A DNA stretch of 64,000 nt from Thiothrix lacustris DSM 21227 (lineage in GTDB: Bacteria > Pseudomonadota > Gammaproteobacteria > Thiotrichales > Thiotrichaceae). Below, in pieces: positions 6,936 through 15,495 of this stretch (position 1 is its first letter; every line of letters starts with the position of its first letter). Location of the stretch: contig NZ_JHYQ01000018.1 in assembly GCF_000621325.1 (NCBI RefSeq), forward strand, positions 1-64,000, written 5' to 3'. A program made the translations under genes and the position numbers. The notes under the pieces were generated by a model. It had not been told where the DNA came from, made no database searches, and saw nothing but the letters and a program-made list of their open reading frames with translations.

Positions 6936-7690
6936 GCTGCTTGCTCCAAGCCATCCTGAACCCAGCCGTAGCCTTTGGCTTCCAGTTCTAACGCCAGTGA
7001 TTTGTCGCCGGACATAACGATTTTGCCGCCGCTCAATACATGCACCACGTCAGGCTCGATGTAATCCAGCAGCCGTTGGTAGTGGGTAATCACCAGCATG
7101 GCACGTTCCGGGCTGCGCAAGGTATTCACCCCACGCGCCACGATTTTCAGCGCGTCAATGTCGAGGCCGGAATCGGTTTCATCCAGAATCGCCAGACTCG
7201 GTTCCAGCAGCGTCATTTGCAGGATCTCGTTGCGCTTCATTTCGCCGCCAGAAAAACCGGCGTTGACGTAACGTTTTAGCAGGCTTTCATCCATTTCCAG
7301 CGCTTTGAGCTTGTCACGCACCAGCCGCATAAAGGCCAGCGAATTCAATTCAGCCTCGCCGCGTGCCTTGCGGATGGCATTCAAGGCCATTTGCAGGAAA
7401 TAGGTGTTGTTGACGCCGGGGATTTCCACCGGATACTGGAACGCCATGAAAATACCCTGCTGGGCACGCACTTCCGGCGCCAACGCCAGCAAATCCTGCC
7501 CCTTGTAGGTCACGCTGCCCTCGGTCACGACGTATTCTTCACGCCCTGCCAACACTTTGGAGAGGGTACTTTTACCCGAACCGTTCGGCCCCATCAGGGC
7601 GTGGATTTCACCGGGTTTGATCTCCAGATTCAAGCCAGTGAGGATTTCCTTGCCGTTAACGACTACGTGTAGGTCTTTGACTGATAACAT
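6932..7690 (-). CDS. sufC: SufC, ABC-type ATPase of the SUF scaffold
   Basis: 252 residues from ATG 7690 (MLSVKDLHVVV); AGGAG lies seven bases before it, whereas the ATG two codons upstream directly abuts that site. Walker A is MGPNGSGKSTLSKVL, the ABC signature is GFSGGEMKRNEILQ, and Walker B is PSLAILDETDSGLD, all SufC-specific. It powers conformational change of SufBCD. Overlap of four bases with sufD. Confidence 0.95.
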   Translation of the reverse strand: MLSVKDLHVVVNGKEILTGLNLEIKPGEIHALMGPNGSGKSTLSKVLAGREEYVVTEGSVTYKGQDLLALAPEVRAQQGIFMAFQYPVEIPGVNNTYFLQMALNAIRKARGEAELNSLAFMRLVRDKLKALEMDESLLKRYVNAGFSGGEMKRNEILQMTLLEPSLAILDETDSGLDIDALKIVARGVNTLRSPERAMLVITHYQRLLDYIEPDVVHVLSGGKIVMSGDKSLALELEAKGYGWVQDGLEQAA

Positions 7691-7705
7691 GTTCATTCTC
7701 CTGTA

Positions 7706-9154
7706 TTACCCCACTGCGCCTTCTAAACTGATTGCCAGCAATTTCCGCGCTTCCACCGCGAATTCCATCGGCAATTCCTTGAAGACTTCCTTGCAGAAAC
7801 CGTTGACGATCATCGACACCGCGTCTTCCGGCGATAAGCCGCGTTGGCGGCAGTAGAACAATTGGTCTTCACCGATTTTCGAGGTAGTGGCTTCGTGTTC
7901 AACTTTGGCGGTTGGGTTGGCGACTTCGATATAGGGGAAGGTGTGCGCCCCGCACTTGTCCCCGATCAGCAGCGAATCGCACTGGGTGTGGTTGCGCCCG
8001 TTTTCCGCGCTCTGGTTCATGCGCACCAAGCCACGGTAGGTGTTTTGCCCACGGTCGGCGGAAATGCCTTTAGAAACAATGGTGCTGCGAGTGTTTTTGC
8101 CGATGTGATACATTTTCGTGCCAGTGTCGGCCTGTTGTGCGCCACGGGTCACGGCAACCGAATAGAATTCGCCCACCGCATCGTCACCTTTGAGGATGCA
8201 ACTGGGGTATTTCCAAGTAATCGCTGAGCCGGTTTCCACCTGTGTCCACGAAATGTGTGAACGGTCGCCCGCACACAAACCGCGCTTGGTGACGAAGTTG
8301 TAAATGCCGCCTTTGCCGTTAGCATCGCCGGGATACCAGTTTTGCACGGTGGAATATTTGATCTCGGCATCTTCCAGCGCAATCAGCTCGACCACGGCGG
8401 CGTGGAGCTGGTTTTCATCACGTTGCGGCGCGGTGCAACCTTCCAGATAGCTAACGTAGCTGCCTTTGTCGGCAATGATCAGAGTACGCTCGAACTGCCC
8501 GGTATTGCGTTCATTAATGCGGAAATAGGTAGAAAGCTCCATCGGGCAACGCACACCGGGCGGGATGTACACAAACGTGCCATCCGTAAACACGGCGGCA
8601 TTCAGGGCAGCGAAATAGTTGTCGTCGGGCGGCACGACCGTGCCAAGGTATTGTTGCACCATTGCCGGGTATTCGCGCATCGCTTCGGAAATCGAGCAGA
8701 AAATCACCCCGGCTTCGGCGAGTTGCTTGCGGAACGTGGTCGCTACCGACACGCTGTCGAACACCATATCGACCGCAACACCTGCCAGCACTTTTTGCTC
8801 TTGCAACGGAATACCGAGTTTCTCGTAAGTACGCAGCAATTCCGGGTCGACCTCATCCAGGCTTTTGGGGCCGTCAGACGCCGATTTTGGGGCGGAATAA
8901 TAGGAAATGGCTTGGTAGTCGATCTTGGGGTAATGCAGGTGTGCCCACGTCGGCTCGGTCATCGTCAGCCACTGGCGGAAGGCTTGCAAACGCCACTCGC
9001 ACATGAACTCAGGCTCGCGTTTCTTGGCGGAAATGAAGCGGATCACTGACTCATCCACACCCGGCGGCACGGTGTCAGACTCAATATCGGTAATGAACCC
9101 GGCGGCATAACCGGCGTGGTTCATTGCATCAAGCTGTCGTTCTGCGGCTTCCAT
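7706..9154 (-). CDS. sufB: SufB, cluster-assembling scaffold
   Basis: 482 residues from ATG 9154, chosen because GAGAGG is eight bases upstream; GTG 9160 would sit two bases from it. Recognised segments are [71 protein letters not shown] (the Cys involved in sulfur acceptance is in this block) and [20 protein letters not shown]. The length is normal. First gene of the operon, with a possible IscR-type site directly upstream. Order sufB-C-D-T-E without a leading regulator gene (iscR or sufR). Confidence 0.95.
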   Translation of the reverse strand: MEAAERQLDAMNHAGYAAGFITDIESDTVPPGVDESVIRFISAKKREPEFMCEWRLQAFRQWLTMTEPTWAHLHYPKIDYQAISYYSAPKSASDGPKSLDEVDPELLRTYEKLGIPLQEQKVLAGVAVDMVFDSVSVATTFRKQLAEAGVIFCSISEAMREYPAMVQQYLGTVVPPDDNYFAALNAAVFTDGTFVYIPPGVRCPMELSTYFRINERNTGQFERTLIIADKGSYVSYLEGCTAPQRDENQLHAAVVELIALEDAEIKYSTVQNWYPGDANGKGGIYNFVTKRGLCAGDRSHISWTQVETGSAITWKYPSCILKGDDAVGEFYSVAVTRGAQQADTGTKMYHIGKNTRSTIVSKGISADRGQNTYRGLVRMNQSAENGRNHTQCDSLLIGDKCGAHTFPYIEVANPTAKVEHEATTSKIGEDQLFYCRQRGLSPEDAVSMIVNGFCKEVFKELPMEFAVEARKLLAISLEGAVG

Positions 9155-9170
9155 TCTCACTGCCTCTCAA

Positions 9171-9195
9171 ATAGTTGAGTTGGTTAGTAGGAATA
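9171..9195 (-). promoter_or_regulatory. Possible IscR-type operator/promoter of sufB
   Basis: On the plus strand ATAGTTGAGTTGGTTAGTAG followed by GAATAT resembles the IscR type-1 consensus (ATAGTTGACT, five-base spacer, AGTCxxxTAT) in the left half; the right half has one extra base and two mismatches. On the minus strand TATATT (9192-9197) could be the -10 of the sufB promoter, so the site would overlap it. Resemblance judged by eye only. Confidence 0.4.
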
Positions 9196-9241
9196 TAGGC
9201 AAGTGAGGGGGAAGCCGCAAATAGGCTTGTAAGGAGTGGAG

Positions 9242-10174
9242 CTATTCCGATCCCCCTAAATACCCCAAATTCTCCAGCGCAAAGCGTTTCGGCGTCATCC
9301 TGAACGTTTGCCACGCGGAGTTATCGCTACAGGTATTCCCTTCCAGCAACATCACGATCTGGTCACGGGTAATCGGGAACCATGCCTGCTTATCCAACAC
9401 ACCAGCAACCACCTTGAGGATTGCCGCCGGGGCAGGCACGGCGAGTTTGCCACTGCGCCCGGAAGCCTGCGCCAAGGTCTGGATAATGGCTTTCCAGCTC
9501 ACCGCATCCGCCCCGCACAACGCAAAGGTTTTGCCGATGGCAGCAGGATTATCCAACGCCCCTACGAACGCTTGCGCCACATCCGTCACATGCACGGGCT
9601 GCATCTGAAATTCACCCGCTTGCAAGATATTCACCCCACCGAAAAACAGCGGCGCGGGAATCGGCGGCAACACCAGTTCTTTCTGCAATTGCGTGCAGAA
9701 TTCCATCTTGCCACGCGGCTCACCGAAAATGACCGAAGGCCGGAACACCGTCCACGCCAGCCCGGAAGCTTGCACACATTGTTCGGCGCGGAACTTGGTA
9801 TCCTGATATTTCGTGCCGCCCGCTTTCACGCCGTTGGCACTCATCAGGATGAAATGTTTCACCCCCTGACGTTGCGCGGCCGCGACTGTGCGCTCCACAC
9901 CCAGAAACTGGCTTTCTTCGTAAGTGATGCCCTTGGCGGGGAATTCGCGCAGGATGCCGATCAGGTAAATCACCGCATCCGTGCCTTGCAAGCAGTTATC
10001 CAGCGCGGCGCTATCACCAATGTTGCCAGAAACGGTTTCACACTGGCTGGCAGCGGCGAGTTTGCCCTCGCTCCCCGCCCGCACTAACACACGCGGGGTA
10101 TGCCCGGCCTGTAACAACGCATCAATGAGGTAAGTGCCGACGAAGCCTGTACCGCCGATAATGCTGACATTCAT
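9242..10174 (-). CDS. NAD(P)-binding protein of the complex I NDUFA9-like/SDR-a family
   Basis: 310 residues. The N-terminal GGTGFVGTYLIDALL is the TGxxGxxG dinucleotide-binding motif of atypical extended SDRs. Further conserved blocks are VSGNIGD, VIYLIGILRE, ILMSANGVKA and WTVFRPSVIFGEP. The YxxxK catalytic pair appears as KYQDTKFRAE. Family members include mitochondrial complex I subunit NDUFA9 and plant chloroplast proteins; bacterial roles are unclear. It lies upstream of sufB in the same direction with an 87-base gap, and diverges from the small gene at 10366. Confidence 0.8.
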   Translation of the reverse strand: MNVSIIGGTGFVGTYLIDALLQAGHTPRVLVRAGSEGKLAAASQCETVSGNIGDSAALDNCLQGTDAVIYLIGILREFPAKGITYEESQFLGVERTVAAAQRQGVKHFILMSANGVKAGGTKYQDTKFRAEQCVQASGLAWTVFRPSVIFGEPRGKMEFCTQLQKELVLPPIPAPLFFGGVNILQAGEFQMQPVHVTDVAQAFVGALDNPAAIGKTFALCGADAVSWKAIIQTLAQASGRSGKLAVPAPAAILKVVAGVLDKQAWFPITRDQIVMLLEGNTCSDNSAWQTFRMTPKRFALENLGYLGGSE

Positions 10175-10270
10175 ATTTAAAATCCTTGTGATTGCTGCCT
10201 ATTAGGAATTATCGCCCCATATCCACTGCAATAGCCATAAACACCAGTTTAATGATGGATGTTGTAAGAC

Positions 10271-10365
10271 TCTTGTATAAATACCCGATGCATTATAGGA
10301 CTAATTGCATCACTTTCGTACAAGAAAGACACTTAACCAACAATAACCGCTAGGAGAATTTGATT
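10271..10365 (+). promoter_or_regulatory. Leader B, second copy of the recurring TTGTATAA promoter/leader
   Basis: TCTTGTATAAATACC at 10271-10285 opens a 95-base stretch that aligns with 1171-1266 (shared blocks CTAATTGCA, GTACAA, AAGACACTT). Here it ends in a clean Shine-Dalgarno (AGGAG, nine bases before ATG 10366) and drives an intact gene. The second TTGTATAA of copy A is absent here. Confidence 0.6.
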
Positions 10366-10584
10366 ATGCGCGTCTGCACGCTTGACCCGATCACACTGGA
10401 AGATGTCACCGACCTCGAAAACGCCCCGTTCATCATGGATGGCGACCTGAAAATCTACTTCCAGTCCGAAGCCAACAAATGTGAATACCTTGATATTCCC
10501 ATGCATGGCGGTGAAAACAGCCCCGGCTTGAAGAAAATTTTCGACGACATGGCTAACTGCTCCATCACGGGCAGCATCAACTAA
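10366..10584 (+). CDS. Small acidic protein of unknown function under leader B
   Basis: 72 residues from ATG 10366 (TTG 10360 is in frame but unlikely). It begins MRVCTLDPITLEDVTDL, is rich in Asp and Glu, and has Cys residues near positions 4, 46 and 68. No signal peptide or membrane segment. I do not recognise the family. The same first residues occur as the truncated MRICTGH frame at 1267 after an equivalent leader, which argues that the start region is conserved and translated. It is followed by lon after about 100 bases. Confidence 0.6.
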   Translation: MRVCTLDPITLEDVTDLENAPFIMDGDLKIYFQSEANKCEYLDIPMHGGENSPGLKKIFDDMANCSITGSIN

Positions 10585-10689
10585 TGCCGCAGTACTGATA
10601 CTTGAAATTTCCCCGGCTAGCACAATCTTATCCAATAAGAATAGTTGACCTTTTCACTAGGTTAATACACATACCATAGAGGCAAAAGC

Positions 10690-13029
10690 ATGAACGAACC
10701 ACTGATCCTGATCCCCATGCGTGACATTGTGCTATTTCCCGGCATGGCTATCCCCATCACCGTTGGGCGTGAACAATCACTGGCAGCCGCACAGGAAGCC
10801 GTCAAAAATGGCAGCAAAATCGGTCTGGTACTGCAAAAGCAGCCCGACATTAACGAGCCAGCTAGCGACCACCTGCACCCTATTGGCACGCTGGCCAATA
10901 TTGTGCGCTACGTCACCACCTCCAGCGGCACACACCATTTAGTGGTGCAAGGTGAGGAACGTTTCCGCGTGCGCGATTACGTGGAAGGCTTGCCGTATCT
11001 GGCAGCACACGTCGACATGATTCCTGAAGCCGATGACGACGACCCCGAAATCAAGGCACGGATGCGCCACTTGCAGGAAAAAGCCATCGAAACCCTGCAA
11101 CTGTTACCGCAAGCCCCGCCCGAAGCGGTAGCTGCTATCCAGAGCATGGAATACGCAGGCGCACTCGCCGATTTAGTCAGCAATTTCCTCGATATCAGCC
11201 CGCAGGAAAAGCAGGTGATCCTCGAAACCACCGCGCTGCGCGAACGCCTCGACAAGGTAGCCGAACACGTGCGCCACCAGCTTGAAGTGTTAAAACTCAC
11301 CCGCGAAATCGACCAGCAAACCAAACAGTCGATGGATGCCCGCCAGCGCGAATACATGCTGCGCGAACGCCTCAAAGCCATCCAAAAGGAACTGGGCGAA
11401 GACGATGACGACAGCAACCAAAGCGAAATCGACGAACTGAAACAAGCGATTGCCGACGCCAATATGTCCACCGAGGCTGCCGAACAAGCCCGCAAGGAAC
11501 TCAAGCGCCTGCAAAAAATGCCGGAATCCTCCGGTGAATATTCCATGATCCGCACCTACCTCGACTGGCTCATCGACCTACCGTGGAACACGCTGGAAGC
11601 GGAAAACATCGACATCGCCAAAGCCCGCGAAGTGCTCGACGAAGACCATTACGGTTTGGAGAAAATCAAAAAGCGCATCCTCGAATACCTCGCGGTACGC
11701 AAACTCAACCCGCAAGGCCGCAGCCCGATTCTGTGTTTCGTGGGGCCTCCCGGTGTCGGCAAAACCTCGCTGGGCAAAAGCATTGCGCGGTCGCTTGGCC
11801 TGCCCTTCGTGCGTTCCAGCCTTGGCGGGGTACATGACGAAGCTGAAATCCGGGGGCATCGCCGCACCTACATGGGCGCATTACCCGGCAATATCATTCA
11901 GGAAATGCGCAAAGCCGGAAGCCGCAACCCGGTGTTCATGCTCGACGAAATCGACAAACTCGGCGGCGGCGGTTTCCACGGCGACCCAGCAGCGGCTTTA
12001 CTGGAAGTGCTTGACCCGGCGCAAAACGAAACTTTCCGCGACAACTATCTGGCGTTGCCGTTTGACCTGAGCAAAGTGGTATTCATTGCTACTGCCAACG
12101 TGCTGGATTCCATTCCAGGGCCGTTGCGTGACCGCATGGAAATCATCAGCCTGCCCGGTTACACCGAAGACGAAAAGGTCGAAATCGCCAAACGCTACCT
12201 GCTGTCACGTCAGCTTGAAGCGCATGGCCTGAAACCGGCACAAGCCCACGTCAGCGAAGCCGCTTTGCGCAGCATCGTCAGCGATTACACCCGCGAGGCC
12301 GGTTGCCGCAACTTGGAACGCGAAATCGCAGCCGTGTTGCGCAATGCCGCCATCCAGATTGCTGAGGGCAACACCGAGCGGGTAGCGATTACCCCGGCGG
12401 AATTGCCCGCGATCCTCGGCTCGCAACGCTTTGAAAGCGAAGTGGCCATGCGCACCAGCGTACCCGGCGTGGCGACTGGCTTGGCGTGGACGCCTGTGGG
12501 TGGCGACATCCTGTTCATCGAAACCACTAAAATGCCGGGGCATGGCAAGCTGATCATCACCGGGCAACTCGGCGACGTGATGAAGGAAAGTGCACAAGCC
12601 GCCCTGAGCCTGATCAAGTCGCAAGCCAGACGCTTTGGGGTTGACCCGCAAGTCTTCGAAAAACACGACATCCACTTGCACGTTCCGGCGGGCGCAATCC
12701 CCAAGGATGGCCCCAGTGCAGGCGTGTCGATTTTCACTTCGCTGGTCTCCTTGCTGAGTGATCGTAAGGTACGCAGTGATGTAGCAATGACCGGCGAAAT
12801 CAGCTTACGCGGCTTGGTGCTACCGATTGGTGGGGTCAAGGAAAAATGCCTCGCCGCCTTGCGTGCCGGGATTCACACCGTGATGTTGCCCGCACGTAAC
12901 CGCCGCGATCTGGAAGATGTGCCGGAAAATGCCCGCAAACAGCTCAACTTCATCTGGCTGGAACGGGTGGAAGATGCGATTGCAGCGGCACTGGAACTGC
13001 CGGAAGTGGCGATGCAGACGGCAGCTTGA
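10690..13029 (+). CDS. lon: Lon ATP-dependent protease
   Basis: 779 residues, close to E. coli Lon (784). The N-terminal substrate domain covers about residues 1-190 (LILIPMRDIVLFPGM), followed by a helical linker with MLRERLKAIQKELGE, the AAA+ module (Walker A GPPGVGKTSLGKSIA near 352-366, Walker B MLDEIDKL near 417), and the protease domain with catalytic Ser676 in KDGPSAGVS and Lys719 in GGVKEKCLAA. It degrades damaged and regulatory proteins in the cytoplasm. A TTGACC element at 10645-10650 could be part of its promoter, but no clear sigma-32 promoter was found. Confidence 0.96.
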   Translation: MNEPLILIPMRDIVLFPGMAIPITVGREQSLAAAQEAVKNGSKIGLVLQKQPDINEPASDHLHPIGTLANIVRYVTTSSGTHHLVVQGEERFRVRDYVEGLPYLAAHVDMIPEADDDDPEIKARMRHLQEKAIETLQLLPQAPPEAVAAIQSMEYAGALADLVSNFLDISPQEKQVILETTALRERLDKVAEHVRHQLEVLKLTREIDQQTKQSMDARQREYMLRERLKAIQKELGEDDDDSNQSEIDELKQAIADANMSTEAAEQARKELKRLQKMPESSGEYSMIRTYLDWLIDLPWNTLEAENIDIAKAREVLDEDHYGLEKIKKRILEYLAVRKLNPQGRSPILCFVGPPGVGKTSLGKSIARSLGLPFVRSSLGGVHDEAEIRGHRRTYMGALPGNIIQEMRKAGSRNPVFMLDEIDKLGGGGFHGDPAAALLEVLDPAQNETFRDNYLALPFDLSKVVFIATANVLDSIPGPLRDRMEIISLPGYTEDEKVEIAKRYLLSRQLEAHGLKPAQAHVSEAALRSIVSDYTREAGCRNLEREIAAVLRNAAIQIAEGNTERVAITPAELPAILGSQRFESEVAMRTSVPGVATGLAWTPVGGDILFIETTKMPGHGKLIITGQLGDVMKESAQAALSLIKSQARRFGVDPQVFEKHDIHLHVPAGAIPKDGPSAGVSIFTSLVSLLSDRKVRSDVAMTGEISLRGLVLPIGGVKEKCLAALRAGIHTVMLPARNRRDLEDVPENARKQLNFIWLERVEDAIAAALELPEVAMQTAA

Positions 13030-13043
13030 TTGACCCTACTCCG

Positions 13044-13916
13044 TTAATCTTTCAGGCAAGCATCCCGTAAGCGTGCCTCGACCCGTAACGCTGTCATGCG
13101 CTGCGGGTCAGCAACGGCTGGGTATAGATGGAAGCTGGCTGCCACTTCTTGTGCATACTGGCTGGCCATTTGCTCTACGCGGTCGCGGCTTTCCAGCGAC
13201 AAGCCTTGCAGCATCAGCAGGTGCGGCGATAAGCGCTGTAGGTAACGTTCACACAATGCCTGTTCCGCTGGGTTATCCCAGGTTTCGCGTAATAACAGGG
13301 GGGGGAAATAGTCCGCTGGCAAGTGTGCGTCTAGCACTTCAGCAGCGGTATTCAGCGCTTGACCGCTACCATCCGCCGCACGCAAGAACCAGCGGGTTTG
13401 GGGGTTTTGTCCGGCACGCTGTTTGACGTTTTGTTCAAGTCGGTAACTGGGTGGGGGTGCGCCGCGCTGTTCTTCTTCGGGGGTGTTGTACAGGTCTAGC
13501 TGGCTGGCATTGAGCGCTTTCCAGATCGGGTGGATGCTGGTTTGCAGCATTTCGCTGGCAAGGCGGCAACTGGCGAGCAGCGCCAAAGGTTGGCGGTGTT
13601 TTTCATCCAGCAACCAGAATTCGTAGTGATCGTCTTGTGGCAGAGGTACGGCGGTGGTTTCGAGTGCCGTTACCAGTGGTCGGTAGGCGCTTTCTACTGC
13701 GTCACGCTCAATGCTGGGGTCGAGGGGATAGGGGCGGAAACCGTTGCGCTTTGTCCAACGCCCGATACGAGCGTACTGGATACCGCGTGGCGTATGACAT
13801 TGGAATTGAAGTTCCCACTCCAATCCATTGTAACTTAAGGCACGAATCTGCTCTGATGCCACTACCTGAACAGCACCGTTAAAGGGATTGTGCAAGCGTT
13901 TGGCATAGGCTTTCAT
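13044..13916 (-). CDS. Unrecognised cytoplasmic protein beside the DEAD-box helicase
   Basis: 290 residues, ATG 13916 with AAGGAG eight bases upstream. It begins MKAYAKRLHNPFNGAVQVV and contains a YHEFWLLDE-like strand (HYEFWLLDEKHRQPLALLAS) and an AAPPPSYRLEQN-type proline-rich stretch, ending in a helical region rich in Arg, Glu and Leu. No signal peptide, membrane helix or known catalytic motif was seen. It begins 18 bases after the helicase stop, so the two are likely co-transcribed, which hints at an RNA-related role without proving it. Confidence 0.75.
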   Translation of the reverse strand: MKAYAKRLHNPFNGAVQVVASEQIRALSYNGLEWELQFQCHTPRGIQYARIGRWTKRNGFRPYPLDPSIERDAVESAYRPLVTALETTAVPLPQDDHYEFWLLDEKHRQPLALLASCRLASEMLQTSIHPIWKALNASQLDLYNTPEEEQRGAPPPSYRLEQNVKQRAGQNPQTRWFLRAADGSGQALNTAAEVLDAHLPADYFPPLLLRETWDNPAEQALCERYLQRLSPHLLMLQGLSLESRDRVEQMASQYAQEVAASFHLYPAVADPQRMTALRVEARLRDACLKD

Positions 13917-13934
13917 GCGGGAAACTCCTTAGAC

Positions 13935-15242
13935 TTAACCGGCTGGGTTGGGGCGTCTGCGCCGCCGTCCACCGCCCCCCTGACCACCGCCACTGTGTTG
14001 ACGGGGTGGGCGGTTGCCATCAGGGTGATGGTTGACCCGCTCACGCTGAGTGCGCTGCGGACGCTTCAGTTCAGTGGGGAGCAATTCGGCAGTAATCCGT
14101 TCCACCGGAATCGACTTGCCGGTGTATTCCTCAATATCCGGCAGGTAGAACGCGGTGTCTTCACACGCAAAACTGTGCGCCTCTCCCGATGCCCCGGCGC
14201 GCGCAGTACGCCCGATACGGTGGACATAATCTTCCGCCAATTGCGGCAAATCGAAGTTGAAGACGTGCGACACATCGGGGATGTGCAAACCACGCGCCGC
14301 CACATCGGTGGCAATCATCACTTGAAACTCACCCGCCTCAAACGCTTGCAGCAGCTTTTCACGCTTGTTCTGGCGTACATCGCCGGAAATCAGGTCGGAG
14401 GTAATGCCATTCGCCCGCAAGAAATCATCAATCTTTTCCGCAATGTGCTTGGTATTGACGAACACAATCGCCCGGAACGGCTGGAGCTTGCGAATCAGGC
14501 CAATCAACAGGGGAATCTTTTCATCATTCGCCGGGAAGTACACATGCTCGGTAATATTATCCGCCCGCACCGATTCGGTCTCGATTTTGACCTGTTGCGG
14601 GTTATTCATGTGTTCATACGCCAATTCCAGCACGCGCTGCGACAGCGTAGCAGAAAACAGCATGTTCAAACGTTTCGCAGGCGGCGGCATTTTGTGCATC
14701 AGGAAGCGCACATCTTGAATGAAACCCATGTCAAACATGCGGTCGGCTTCATCCATCACCAAAGCTTGGGTGTATTTTAGGGTGAAAACGTGTTGTTTCC
14801 AGTAATCAATCACCCGACCCGGCGTACCGATTAACACATCCACCGGCTCTTCAAATTGACGGCGTTGCTTGTCGTAGCCTGCCCCACCGTAGACCAGTAC
14901 CGAACGTAAGCCGGTATGCTTGCCCAGCTCTTCAGCATCACGCGCAATCTGGATCGCCAGTTCGCGGGTCGGCGCGAGGATCATGCAACGCACGGTGCCT
15001 GCCCCGGCATCCGGCAACGGATTACTCAGTAAATGCTGGAACACAGCTACCAGAAACGCGCCGGTTTTACCCGTACCCGTTTGTGCCTGACCAGCAATAT
15101 CCTGCCCTGCCAAGGTGAATGGCAAGGTTTCCGCCTGAATGCGCGAGCAAAATTCAAAGCCGGTTTCCCGAATAGAGGCTAATAAGCGTTCATCCAGCGG
15201 GAAATCGTCGAAACGTGTTTGACTTAAATACAAATTTTCCAT
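13935..15242 (-). CDS. DEAD-box RNA helicase, RhlB-like
   Basis: 435 residues. Motifs in order are the Q motif (FCSRIQAETLP), motif I AQTGTGKT, Ia PTRELAIQIA, Ib TPGRVID, II DEAD in VMDEADRMFDMGF, III SAT, IV IVFVNTK, V ATDVAARGLHIPDV and VI HRIGRTARAG. The C-terminal tail is basic and glycine-rich (GGGQGGGGRRRRRP), typical of RhlB/RhlE tails that contact RNA or RNase E. RhlB works in the degradosome in E. coli; here rng, not rne, is the nearby RNase. RhlE cannot be excluded. Confidence 0.9.
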   Translation of the reverse strand: MENLYLSQTRFDDFPLDERLLASIRETGFEFCSRIQAETLPFTLAGQDIAGQAQTGTGKTGAFLVAVFQHLLSNPLPDAGAGTVRCMILAPTRELAIQIARDAEELGKHTGLRSVLVYGGAGYDKQRRQFEEPVDVLIGTPGRVIDYWKQHVFTLKYTQALVMDEADRMFDMGFIQDVRFLMHKMPPPAKRLNMLFSATLSQRVLELAYEHMNNPQQVKIETESVRADNITEHVYFPANDEKIPLLIGLIRKLQPFRAIVFVNTKHIAEKIDDFLRANGITSDLISGDVRQNKREKLLQAFEAGEFQVMIATDVAARGLHIPDVSHVFNFDLPQLAEDYVHRIGRTARAGASGEAHSFACEDTAFYLPDIEEYTGKSIPVERITAELLPTELKRPQRTQRERVNHHPDGNRPPRQHSGGGQGGGGRRRRRPNPAG

Positions 15243-15335
15243 TGCGTGAGAATATCACACTGCCTCAACAAGTCGTCACAAAAAGCACCGCAACTTTGAC
15301 CTATTTTTCAAGAAAACCGTACACACGTTTGTATT

Positions 15336-15469
15336 GTCGACAGCTTTCTTGAGCAATGTCGACAATGAAGCTGATTAAACCTGATTTTCGGATGAAATGT
15401 ATTCTAATAGTCGACACCATACGATATTATCTTTTGCCTTCTTTATACCTGAACGACATATTGTCGACA
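15336..15469 (+). promoter_or_regulatory. Four TTGTCGACA-type palindromes upstream of pckA
   Basis: GTCGACA occurs at 15336-15342, 15358-15364, 15410-15416 and 15463-15469, each in an ATTGTCGACAAT-like palindrome. Start-to-start spacings are 22, 52 and 53 bases, close to 2, 5 and 5 helical turns, so all would face one side of the DNA. Site 3 directly follows a possible -10 (TCTAAT 15403-15408). This suggests cooperative binding by one regulator; FCD-type GntR proteins use short TnGTnnnACnA palindromes of this style, but the regulator is not identified. Confidence 0.65.
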
Positions 15470-15495
15470 TTACACAGCGCTACCGGAGGCGTCAC

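Noticed and set aside
10585-10689. Sigma-32 heat-shock promoter for lon
   Set aside because: CTTGAAA is present near 10601 but CCCC follows after three bases rather than the required 13-15, so the match is not acceptable.
15397-15495. Upstream in-frame extension of pckA
   Set aside because: It would translate through the palindrome array; ATG 15496 has GGAGG and the family N-terminus.
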